Below are positions 26,693 to 34,876 of a stretch of 64,000 nucleotides of DNA, piece by piece; within the stretch, counting starts at the first letter, position 1; every line of letters starts with the position of its first letter. Source of the DNA: Candidatus Nitrosopolaris wilkensis (GTDB lineage Archaea; Thermoproteota; Nitrososphaeria; Nitrososphaerales; Nitrososphaeraceae). Below the pieces are notes generated by a model that ran no database searches, was not told where the DNA came from, and saw only the letters and a program-made list of their open reading frames with translations. Position numbers and translations under genes: made by a program. The DNA lies in assembly GCA_003176995.1 (NCBI GenBank), contig QHBN01000042.1, positions 27,820 through 91,819 on the forward strand, written 5' to 3'.

Positions 26693-27319
26693 TTACAAGG
26701 TAGCTAATTCACTTCTAAGGTCGAATTTTACAGAGGAGTCAGTCACCTCGAACACGGCATCTCTATCGATTATGCTCTTCAAGGCGGATCTCAGATATCC
26801 TTCGAAGAATTTGGAACCTTTTCTTCCTAATCTGTGTCTAATCACTATGATTCGGTTGTCAGCTTGAGAGACCTCGTCATACGTACCGAGATGGCCATAT
26901 CGGCAGATTATTTTTTCAATGTACTCTAGGACTGATCGCTCGGTAAGCTCCTTTTTCCAGAACAGTATCGTGTCCCTCGCTACCGTTTCCCCAAGTTTTA
27001 GCCCAAGAGTGTATAGACTCTGTTCATCATGTGATTCGAGCAAGGAGGTTATGAACTCTCTATTTATAACGACCATGTCTATTTTCGATAGGTATCGGGT
27101 AAATTCTGCATATCTTTTCAGGATAGTTCCTACCAAAGCGTTAACGGAGATACCCATTCTTTCTGCCTCGTCGTCCAAAACTTTAGATAAATCCAGACGA
27201 AACCTAAAAGATCTGGTTGTTGTATCCGAGCGCGCGTCAGAGCTTGTGATACCTCCCAAACTAATATCAACTAAATGATACTCGCCGAGGTAATAAATGG
27301 TGTGGTGATTTGTAGCCAT
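26693..27319 (-). CDS. Protein with a ribbon-helix-helix-like N-terminus, unknown function
   Basis: I do not recognise a named family. Residues about 35-75 ('TRSFRFRLDLSKVLDDEAER', then 'MGISVNALVGTILKRYAEFT') follow the strand-helix-helix pattern of ribbon-helix-helix DNA-binding proteins. The remaining 130 residues are alpha/beta ('LGLKLGETVARDTILFWKKE', 'DNRIIVIRHRLGRKGSKFFE') and look like a ligand-sensing or dimerisation domain. A transcription regulator is the best guess. It sits between rpoE and a decayed TFB gene, divergent from the latter. Confidence 0.65.
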   Translation of the reverse strand: MATNHHTIYYLGEYHLVDISLGGITSSDARSDTTTRSFRFRLDLSKVLDDEAERMGISVNALVGTILKRYAEFTRYLSKIDMVVINREFITSLLESHDEQSLYTLGLKLGETVARDTILFWKKELTERSVLEYIEKIICRYGHLGTYDEVSQADNRIIVIRHRLGRKGSKFFEGYLRSALKSIIDRDAVFEVTDSSVKFDLRSELATL

Positions 27320-27452
27320 TTGTGTTGATTTCTGTTCAAGTCAAGTCGTAATTGCAAAGATGTACACACGTTTCTTATTAAATCTCGGTCATGGTTGATA
27401 CCTGTGGCAAAAATATCGACAGACACTACTCAGAAGGGCTTGATTAGTTATC

Positions 27453-28350
27453 TTGCGTATTCTCCGACCAATGAACCGATGCATAGAGTACAAACAAAAA
27501 CAAGAGGGACCGGTGCAAGCTAGCGGAAACGATCGCGACATTTGCGGTTTATGTAACAGCATTGCGATCCTTTTCGATTCCGACAATAGCGAGACCGTCT
27601 GTAGCAAATGTGGCGTGGTTCTCCAAGAGAATGCCGAATCGTTAGGCGCTGAATGGGGAATATACTCAGGAGACGATATCGAAAGCAAGAGCGGAACATG
27701 TATGCCAACTTCGTCAGCGTTTCACGATATGGGGCTTTCAACGTTCATCTCTTATTCAAATGTGGACGCAAACGGTGGTGTGATGAGCCCTGAACAGATG
27801 GCTAAGATTCAAAGAATGAGATACTGGAATAAGATTTCGAGCAATAACAGAAGCTATCATAGAAATCTGAAAAATGCCTTTGCTATTTTAAGCACTGTGA
27901 AAGCTAAACTGTCGCTAAACAACGCGCATATGGAAAAATCTACCTATAATTATCGAAAGGCTCTGGACAAACGAATTATCAAAGGGAGGTTTTTACGCGC
28001 ACTGGTAGTTGCCTCGGCCTATGCGGCATGCAGAGAATTGAATGTACCAAGAACGCTAGTTGAAATAGCACAAACTGCTAACGCAGACGCTATCTTTGCC
28101 GGTGAATGTTACAGGTTACTTCTTAGGCATCGATAATTGATTCGAACGAGCTGGTTAAGATCGCTAATAGTGGGCGCGTAAGCGAAAAGGCTTACCGCAG
28201 AGCCCTTCAGATGCTTTCTATAGTAAAGGATATCGTTTGGCAAAGATCTTAATGCGCTTGCTGTGGGATCCCGCGTGTCTGAAGGAAGGTGAAAAGGTTA
28301 GCCAAGCACAAATCGCTGTGGCAGGCGACACTAGTCTCGTAGCACTATGA
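27453..28350 (+). pseudogene. Decayed transcription initiation factor B (TFB) gene
   Basis: The 227-codon track ORF carries a TFB zinc ribbon ('CGLCNSIAILF' and 'ETVCSKCGVVL'), the B-reader/linker region and the first cyclin repeat ('GRFLRALVVASAYAACRELN'), then stops at 28136 where the second repeat should begin. The second repeat remains in other frames: 'IIDSNELVKIANSGRVSEKA' from 28133, 'GKDLNALA' near 28243, then 'CLKEGEKVSQAQIAVAGDTS' up to TGA 28350. At least three frameshifts plus a small deletion are needed to join them. A full TFB needs both cyclin repeats, so this copy is very probably inactive or makes only a truncated factor. Confidence 0.85.
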
Positions 28351-28586
28351 AAAAGATTTCAAGATATGAGGAAGATATTTCCATGATTTGTCTCTGTAAT
28401 TCCAGTTTTATTCTTTCGTATCGCCACATATTGTTTCTAGACTTATTTCGGTTGTTTTCGCTTACATGCCGAGTGTGTGAATGTCTAACAAGAAAGTAAT
28501 AGCAGGATACATCGGGGAGCAGAAAAAGAACGCACCTGCTCATAACAACGTTTTATAGCCTGAAAAGTCACAACACACCATGCGAA

Positions 28587-28892
28587 ATGACTAGGATCAA
28601 GGTAGCTGTCAAAGATGAGATCATAAGAGGTAAGGGAAAGGAGCTGAATGTAAACGGGATCAGAATAGCATTATTCAACGCAAACGGAAAGTATTATGCG
28701 GTTGAGGCTCTTTGTAGACATCAAGATGGTTCTTTGGCACCAGGAAAGGTAGATGGAGAGATTGTTGAATGTCCTCTACATTCATGGCACTATAATATTA
28801 GGACAGGTGAACTCCTTGATTATCTTGGAGGAGTCAAACTTACAACCTATGATGTTGACATCAAGGGAAACGACATTTACGTAGATGTTTAA
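28587..28892 (+). CDS. Rieske-type [2Fe-2S] ferredoxin
   Basis: The 101-residue protein is a stand-alone Rieske domain with the two ligand pairs 'CRHQDGSL' (C-x-H) and 'CPLHSWHYNIRTGE' (C-x2-H). Spacing fits the NirD/ferredoxin-component type of soluble Rieske proteins, with no membrane anchor, so it is probably a cytosolic electron carrier for an oxygenase or reductase; the partner is not nearby. A second, broken Rieske gene occurs at 55.6 kb. Confidence 0.93.
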   Translation: MTRIKVAVKDEIIRGKGKELNVNGIRIALFNANGKYYAVEALCRHQDGSLAPGKVDGEIVECPLHSWHYNIRTGELLDYLGGVKLTTYDVDIKGNDIYVDV

Positions 28893-29024
28893 TATTTCCC
28901 AAATTTACTTATACTAGAAGAGCAGATCACCTGATTCTGTCAATAAGAGTATCGGCACATGTCTAGGCAGTACAACGCAAAGAACCCGAATTGAATAGTA
29001 ATCCCCAGATAAGGGTTCATCCCA

Positions 29025-30437
29025 TTGAAAGTATATAACACGTTGACGAGGCGCCTTGAAGACTTGAACTCCGATGGAGCTGCCTCCACGAGAATTTATC
29101 TCTGTGGCGTGACAGTTTATGATAATTCGCATGTTGGTCATGCTAGAACGATTGTGGTATTCGATATTCTACGCCGCTACCTTCTTTCCAAGAATTGTCC
29201 TGTAGAATTTATCCAGAATTTTACAGACGTTGATGATAAGATAATAAATCGTGCAATACAGGAGGGATCGACAGCGGAAGAAGTCGCGTCTAGGTACATA
29301 CAGAATTACTTCAAGGATTTCAGTTCCCTAAACGTATTGGTGGCCGATCGATATCCCAGAGCTACCGAGCACATACGAGAAATGATTCAGCTTATCAGTG
29401 CACTGATGTATAAAGGCCATGCGTATCTTTCGCCTAACGGAATTTATTTTCATGTAAGATCATTTTCAGGTTACGGCAAGTTGTCGAAAAAATCAATCGA
29501 AGACTTAGATGCAGGAGCTCGAATCGAAGTTGATCAATCAAAGGAAGATCCACTTGATTTTGCTCTATGGAAATTCTATTCAGATCCTCCAGTATGGGAA
29601 AGTCCTTGGGGAATGGGGAGACCTGGGTGGCATATTGAGTGTTCCGCGATGGCTTTGAAATATTTTGAAAGCCCTTTCGAGATCCACGGAGGTGGATACG
29701 ATCTTGTCTTTCCTCATCATGAGAATGAGATTGCTCAATCGGAATCTCTTTCAGGAAAACAGTTTGCAAAAATATGGATACATTCAGGAATGGTAACTGT
29801 CAATTCTGAAAAAATGTCCAAATCCTTGGGCAATATTGTAACAATCCAGGATGCACTAGGCAGATGGGGACCTAACACTATACGAATTTACAGCATTTCT
29901 GTACATTATTCAAAACCTTTGGACTACTCAGAGAAATTACTAAACGAGTCTAAACATAAATGGCGTCAGATAGAGATCTGCGCTTGTGAATTACGTTTTG
30001 CGATTGGAAATCAGGGTTACCTAACAGAAGTGGAACAATTGTCTGATCAGACGATGAAGGCTTTTGAATCTGCGATGGAAGATAATTTGAATACTTCTTT
30101 AGCTTTCACTGTATTCCTTAAACTTGTCACGGAGTTAAACCGCTATGCAGCAGAAGAAAAATTGACAGCAGATATGTCTAAAATCGCCGGCGTAGTTTTC
30201 AATAATATCGTGAACGTTTTGGGCCTTCGGGTTATCGAAGCCAACGATATCGAGAAAAAAGAAATTGAAAGTTTGATAAGCATGCGCGATCAATTACGAG
30301 AACAAAAGAAATTCTATGAATCGGATGCGATACGAAAGAAATTGGTTGATGAATTTTCAGTTGAACTAATCGATCATAAGAAGAGAACCATTTGGGGCAA
30401 AGTTGAGGGAGCATCAAGACTTCATTTTGTTGACTAG
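29025..30437 (+). CDS. cysS: Cysteinyl-tRNA synthetase
   Basis: This class I synthetase charges tRNA-Cys. The HIGH motif appears as 'SHVGHARTI' and the KMSKS motif as 'SEKMSKSLGN'. Zinc ligands are in 'YLCGVTVYD', 'WHIECSAMA' and 'PHHENEIAQSE'. At 470 residues it is full length with the C-terminal DALR-type helical domain. The start is TTG 29025 ('MKVYNTLTRRLEDL'), which matches the family N-terminus. It follows the Rieske gene by about 130 bp. Confidence 0.96.
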   Translation: MKVYNTLTRRLEDLNSDGAASTRIYLCGVTVYDNSHVGHARTIVVFDILRRYLLSKNCPVEFIQNFTDVDDKIINRAIQEGSTAEEVASRYIQNYFKDFSSLNVLVADRYPRATEHIREMIQLISALMYKGHAYLSPNGIYFHVRSFSGYGKLSKKSIEDLDAGARIEVDQSKEDPLDFALWKFYSDPPVWESPWGMGRPGWHIECSAMALKYFESPFEIHGGGYDLVFPHHENEIAQSESLSGKQFAKIWIHSGMVTVNSEKMSKSLGNIVTIQDALGRWGPNTIRIYSISVHYSKPLDYSEKLLNESKHKWRQIEICACELRFAIGNQGYLTEVEQLSDQTMKAFESAMEDNLNTSLAFTVFLKLVTELNRYAAEEKLTADMSKIAGVVFNNIVNVLGLRVIEANDIEKKEIESLISMRDQLREQKKFYESDAIRKKLVDEFSVELIDHKKRTIWGKVEGASRLHFVD

Positions 30438-31075
30438 TGTTTATCAGTAAGTCCCAATTGATTATATCGTTTGTCTTTCAGGCAAGCACTGAATATTTCT
30501 TCCTTCGCCTCAGCTTTTTCAAGATATTAATCATGTTATCTTTCCCGCAGCTAATGACACGATGTGATTTCTGTCGCGGCTCCGCTGATGTCCGCTTGCT
30601 TGTGGTACTACTGATAGTAGTAATGAAAACAAATAAAAAAATTCTCGTTTGTAATGTATTTAAATTCCGTTCTAGATGATCATCCTACAGCCCGTGAATC
30701 TAAAACAAAAACAAAAAACGATAACTTTTATCGTATCAGGGGTACTAGCAATGATTGTGATATTTGCGTAGATGTTCCAATTAGAAAGGCACAAACTTTT
30801 CAGATTTATATGAAAAACTTATTTCAGACTCGCCTTCACTAACTCCGTTTTCGAAACGAGATAGGAAATGGCAATCGAAACAATATGACGCGACAATGAT
30901 CAAAATTACGACAGTTACATACCAAAATTTCAGAGACTGCTTAACATCGCTGAATCATTACAGCCGACGTGACTGTTATGGGAGACTGCTTAACATCGCT
31001 GAATCATTACAGCCGACATGACGAGTTATAAACTGTCTGCGGTGGGTTCCGTAACGCAGTTAAAACCCCCGCGAA
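30438..31075. other. Gene-poor stretch carrying a tandem repeat
   Basis: About 640 bp after cysS. The two short plus-strand track ORFs (30437 and 30654) look like chance frames: mixed composition, no family pattern and mutual overlap. The notable content is the duplicated 41-bp repeat at 30933-31022. Confidence 0.45.
30933..31022. repeat. 41-bp direct repeat, two near-identical copies
   Basis: The unit beginning GAGACTGCTTAACATCGCTG and ending CAGCCGACRTGAC occurs at 30933-30973 and 30982-31022, differing at one base, with an 8-bp spacer TGTTATGG. It lies just upstream of a gene fragment. It could be a recent duplication, the end of a mobile element or a binding array. Confidence 0.9.
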
Positions 31076-31312
31076 TTGCAGGTTCACTCTGATAACTCAA
31101 GACTCGACATATTGGGATTCTACTATATAAACGTAAACTTAGAGTCGCAAACTGCAACGAACTCATTTGTCATTGTTACTCTGTATGACAAAGATGGCAA
31201 GGTAATATCTCCAGGAAGAGCACAAACAGAACAGGTAAATATTACAACGCACTCTCTGGCGCCCTTCGGAATCGTAGTGACTGAAAAAATTGGAGACAAG
31301 ATTAAGAACTAA
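31076..31312 (+). CDS. FxLYD-like domain fragment
   Basis: The 78-residue ORF from TTG 31076 resembles the FxLYD domain common in archaeal secreted proteins: 'LDILGFYYINVNLESQTATN' (normally V-x-G-E-V-x-N), 'FVIVTLYDKDGKVI' and 'TTHSLAPFGIVV'. There is no signal peptide and the frame has a stop just upstream, so it looks like the domain remnant of a longer exported protein. It lies 54 bp after the 41-bp repeat, suggesting truncation by rearrangement. Confidence 0.45.
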   Translation: MQVHSDNSRLDILGFYYINVNLESQTATNSFVIVTLYDKDGKVISPGRAQTEQVNITTHSLAPFGIVVTEKIGDKIKN

Positions 31313-31525
31313 TCTCTTGCGGCTGATTCTGATCCCTATGTGGAAGTGTTAGAAGATATCAACCGCGGCTTTATCTCTATGTTTATCGGAGCAATAGTTG
31401 TTATACACATGTATCAGAGCAGATCGAAGATAGCAGCATACGCTCATCTCGATGACAATCACTTGTCTTGCTGTAAATGATTTTATTACACTTACATTTC
31501 TCGCAGTTAGTAGTGTTATACTTGT

Positions 31526-32050
31526 GTGTTGGGTATAAATAGGAATAAGAAAAAACTCAAATGGAAAGCTGATTATGAGAATAGCCTGTACAAGATATAT
31601 GATTGGGACAAAAAATTAGCAGGTTACTTCTTCCCAAGATATGGATCCGTTGAATCAGGGGAAACAGGCGAGGTTGATGATGATGGTGATATTGGTCATG
31701 ACGAACATGCAGACGAACTAAATAAATCCAAAGCAAAGGTATCGGGAGGAAATCTCCTGGTCCCTATGTTGAAGCTCAATCTACTAGATGTACAGGAGGG
31801 AATAGATTTGGATTATACTATTGAATCACTCGAGACAAACTTGGAAAAAACGAAGTTATGGAAGCAATGGATTGCTGAAAATCATCGAGAATCGAACATA
31901 GTTGGTAGTGGCATATATACTGCAAGAGAAGATAGAAACATGCTATCAATAGTCCTCAGCATAGGTTCAGATTTTATACTAGGCGAGAGAGAGGTTATAA
32001 CAAAATTAGCCCCCTTACTTGACAATCTTCACGAGTCCGGCCTGTTATAA
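31526..32050 (+). CDS. Unknown protein, 174 residues
   Basis: I do not recognise this family. From TTG 31526 it starts with a basic stretch ('NRNKKKLKWKADYENSLYKI'), then an acidic Asp/Glu/Gly/His linker ('DDDGDIGHDEHADELNKSKA') and a C-terminal half with amphipathic helices and 'VGSGIYTAREDRNMLSIVLS'. No membrane segment or catalytic motif is visible. It lies in a gene-poor stretch with a small zinc protein next to it, which suggests accessory DNA. Confidence 0.5.
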   Translation: MLGINRNKKKLKWKADYENSLYKIYDWDKKLAGYFFPRYGSVESGETGEVDDDGDIGHDEHADELNKSKAKVSGGNLLVPMLKLNLLDVQEGIDLDYTIESLETNLEKTKLWKQWIAENHRESNIVGSGIYTAREDRNMLSIVLSIGSDFILGEREVITKLAPLLDNLHESGLL

Positions 32051-32158
32051 CTCATCAAAAGAGTTCTAAGCACTACCTTTTTTAGGATTTAAAAAGTGGA
32101 ACGGCAGAGGGAATAGTAATGACGACGATAATACGAAAATGAACGTTATTGATGAAGT

Positions 32159-32362
32159 ATGAAGAGTTCAAATAGTGTGATTGATTATCATCTTGATATG
32201 TTGCCAAAGAAGGAGATGTTACTGCGCAAGAATGAGGAGACTACCAAGAAGGAATGTCCATTGTGCGGATGTTCGCTTCCGACAACCAGCGAATTAAACC
32301 TTTGTCCAGAATGTATCAAGAGCGCCGATTGCTGTGTTGGACTAGAAAAAATTCGAGAATAA
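32159..32362 (+). CDS. Small double zinc-ribbon protein
   Basis: The 67-residue protein has 'KKECPLCGCSLPTTSELNLC' and then 'PECIKSADCCVG': the C-x2-C...C-x2-C arrangement of a zinc ribbon, plus two extra cysteines. The N-terminal 30 residues are charged and helical. It starts at ATG 32159. Such tiny ribbons often act as adaptor or nucleic-acid-binding parts, but nothing here fixes a role. Confidence 0.55.
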   Translation: MKSSNSVIDYHLDMLPKKEMLLRKNEETTKKECPLCGCSLPTTSELNLCPECIKSADCCVGLEKIRE

Positions 32363-32605
32363 CTTTTGTAGTGGTATAGTACGGAAAAATAATCTATATC
32401 TATTTGTATTCAAAAAACGTGAAATAGCCATTTTCTTTAGAAGTGAGCAATTTTCATTTTTTTTATTACTGCAGGTAACCATAGGTTCCTCATAAATTCG
32501 TAATTCGACATATAATCTGAAAAAAAGCAGATATTTATGAAATTCTTCGTTTCCCTGCGACTCTGGAATTCATGTATCGGATGCGAGAGAAGAAGCTATA
32601 ATATT

Positions 32606-32618
32606 GCTGTAGTACAGC
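32606..32618. promoter_or_regulatory. Perfect palindrome next to a TATA-like run
   Basis: GCTGTAGTACAGC is a 6-1-6 perfect palindrome immediately followed by ATATAAATC. A repressor or activator operator overlapping a promoter is plausible. Confidence 0.4.
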
Positions 32619-32628
32619 ATATAAATCT

Positions 32629-32693
32629 GAGCGCCTGATGAAAAAGGATAGTTCGTTTCATTCACTCTCCAAGCCTATCATCGTCGGGCGCTC
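32629..32693 (+). ncRNA. Strong hairpin, possible structured RNA
   Basis: GAGCGCCTGATGA can pair with TCGTCGGGCGCTC over 13 consecutive positions (two G-U if transcribed on this strand), followed by an internal loop and a second stem GATAG/CTATC with a 25-nt loop. It is the best-formed secondary structure I found in an intergenic region. It could be a small RNA, a leader or a terminator; I cannot assign an Rfam family. Confidence 0.35.
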
Positions 32694-32879
32694 ATGATCT
32701 CCATTAGTTAACAAGGTCTTTTAGCAGTGTGAACTTATTTGAGTTGACCATTTACAATTTTTTCTTTTGAGCTAAGTAACAATACCCTCGGCCTAGACTA
32801 ATCGACAATCCAGATAATCACTATCCCTTTAGCGTTTGACTCAACGGTGCTTAAACATTGCCAGACATCTATTGTTCAT

Positions 32880-33134
32880 ATGTCAAGACACTTACGTGAT
32901 TGGCTTGGGAATAAGATAGGACTAGCAATAAGGTCAGTACAGCAGCAGGATGTTCGTAGTACTGGCAGTCACGACGCTAACGGTGGAGATGTTAACGACG
33001 CTAATGGTACTGGGAGTAGCGATAATAATCGCCAAAGATGTAATGCGCGTTTCGTGCTTAGTTCATTTGTAAACCTAGAAGACTTAGGCAGAGATCGTAT
33101 GACCTTGCTTGTACAACGAAATAATTATGATTGA
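32880..33134 (+). CDS. Doubtful ORF with an Asn/Asp/Gly-rich middle
   Basis: The 84-codon frame from ATG 32880 ('MSRHLRDWLGNKIGLAIRSV') has a low-complexity middle ('GSHDANGGDVNDANGTGSSD') and a plausible end ('RFVLSSFVNLEDLGRDRMTL'). It is not recognised and has no clear promoter; it may be a fragment or chance. Confidence 0.22.
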   Translation: MSRHLRDWLGNKIGLAIRSVQQQDVRSTGSHDANGGDVNDANGTGSSDNNRQRCNARFVLSSFVNLEDLGRDRMTLLVQRNNYD

Positions 33135-34113
33135 AACCATTGCATAGTATCTTATGATACAAGCGACATAAGTTAAGTTCCTAGTAGATACATGGTTCTG
33201 ATTTCAGTTCAACAAAGATGAGAATTATAAGTAGAAACGAGAAATGCAGCTCAATTCTAGAGACAGCGAATGTAGAAGGAACAAACCTAATCCGGATTAG
33301 ATTAGAACATGTTCAAGGACCATAGTGGCTTCCAAAACCATTTACGGTTATAGCGACTGATATTATAACCATTATCGGATTTTTCTACCCCTGCAGATTT
33401 GAGCAAAATGCGTGTGTGTGCGCGATGAGCGAATTCAAAATTCATGTGGGGCGATCTGGTTGCAAATAGAATGGACTTTCTAACAATTGCATTCATAGTA
33501 TTTCTTGCATACAAGCAAGGAGTGTGAGCCTCCAGCCGCCGATAAAAATAGCTGCAACAAGACGTGCCACGTTCTGATCGCGAATTTATCGCAAGTAATA
33601 GCAACAGGGAGTGTATAGATTAGAGTTGGTGCTTTATGAGTATTATGAACATTGCACCGTTTGGAAACCTCTCCATGTGAAATACAGAGGCAGCTCTATT
33701 GGGCCTCTCACATAGTTGGGTGTCAACATTGGTAACATGGCTCTAATTGATTTACGTCTGTATTTCATTTGTATTTATTTAGTTGTGACTCTTTACCAAT
33801 ATCTTCTCTTAGAAACTTTATCATAGGATAGGGTACTAATAAGCAAAAAATTTCAATCAGTATTTGGCGTGCCTAGCCTAGCTCAAAGCAGAATTGTTTA
33901 CGATAGAGCTACGAAACATATCAATCATACTCGTACACGCGTAGAGACTCTTTAGTCTTTAGGAATATTCAATTTGATAATACATGGTAAGCAAACAACT
34001 TCGCGGATAACTTCGGTTCGATGAAACCCAGAATCGCGTGAACATATATGGCATGATTACCATATCTTTTATTATGACTAAACCGCATTTAAACCTCCAT
34101 TATCCACTTATTA

Positions 34114-34677
34114 TTATTCTACCATTTTCAAGGTGTCTGTGAGCGTGATAATCCCTACTACTGCACCCTCTTCACTAACTAGAACACACTTTGAAAATCT
34201 GACCAAAGGAACCAGTGCCTTGGCAGGAGTTGATAAATCAACTAGAGGAGGCGGTGGTTCCATAATCATGGAGATCGTCATATTGCGTCCGCCCTCTTTT
34301 TCAGCTTTTTCCACCATGTTTTTTGCCAAGCCGTCTTCACTCACAATACCAACAACACGGGAGCCGTCGAACACAGGAATTTGACTGATAGAGTTACTTC
34401 TCATTCTATCAATGGCTATCCGAAGGGTGTCGTTTTTTTGTACTAAAATTAGCCTACGACTGCAAATATCGCCAGCTTTCATCGAAGATTGGCCTTCGAG
34501 AGAGCTTAAGAGCTCGAAGATTTTCCGGGCAGTCTCATAGCTTGGTTTGCAGCGACCTGACTCAATCTGGTTGATCATGGATGTGCTTATTCCAGTTAGT
34601 CCTGCCAGCTTGCGCTGAGTCAAACCGAGTCTAACTCTGGCCTGTTTAACATTTTCAAGTCTCGGAAGCATCTCCAT
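34114..34677 (-). CDS. HTH-XRE regulator with two CBS domains
   Basis: The 187-residue protein has an N-terminal Cro/C1-type HTH ('ARVRLGLTQRKLAGLTGIST' and 'MINQIESGRCKPSYETARKI') and a CBS pair ('ICSRRLILVQKNDTLRIAID', 'SQIPVFDGSRVVGIVSEDGL', 'VLVSEEGAVVGIITLTDTL'). CBS pairs bind adenosine nucleotides or SAM, so this probably couples DNA binding to energy or methyl state. This fusion is common in archaea. It is divergent from the aRF1 gene. Confidence 0.92.
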   Translation of the reverse strand: MEMLPRLENVKQARVRLGLTQRKLAGLTGISTSMINQIESGRCKPSYETARKIFELLSSLEGQSSMKAGDICSRRLILVQKNDTLRIAIDRMRSNSISQIPVFDGSRVVGIVSEDGLAKNMVEKAEKEGGRNMTISMIMEPPPPLVDLSTPAKALVPLVRFSKCVLVSEEGAVVGIITLTDTLKMVE

Positions 34678-34836
34678 TATTTTTTGATTTCTTACATTCT
34701 CATGTTTAATAATAACATTGGCTTAAAGTAAGCTAACGTCAGGAATCTGCGAGAACGAGGCACTAACAAAATATTACGACTCATGCATTATCATCGAGAC
34801 AACTTCATTTTGTTTTTCCTGCTATGTTGTTGATAT

Positions 34837-34848
34837 CCTTATATTATG
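34837..34848 (+). promoter_or_regulatory. TATA box of prf1
   Basis: CCTTATATTATG is centred about 34 nt before ATG 34877. It overlaps the neighbourhood of the longer GTG start at 34850, making 34877 the better start. Confidence 0.45.
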
Positions 34849-34876
34849 TGTGCACGAAAAGTCTCTATTAGCAACG

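Larger units (their letters stand above)
32363..34113. other. Long gene-poor region
   Basis: About 1.75 kb without a confident gene. It holds the palindrome and hairpin at 32606-32693, a low-confidence Asn/Asp/Gly-rich ORF at 32880, and a smaller stem AGAGGC/GCCTCT at 33686-33708. The 100-codon minus-strand ORF at 33302 lacks protein-like features. The region reads like decayed or accessory DNA. Confidence 0.45.

Noticed and set aside
30933-31022. CRISPR array
   Set aside because: Only two units with an 8-bp spacer; no further repeats or cas genes.
33302-33604. 100-codon minus-strand ORF
   Set aside because: Irregular composition, no recognisable motif and no promoter; treated as chance.
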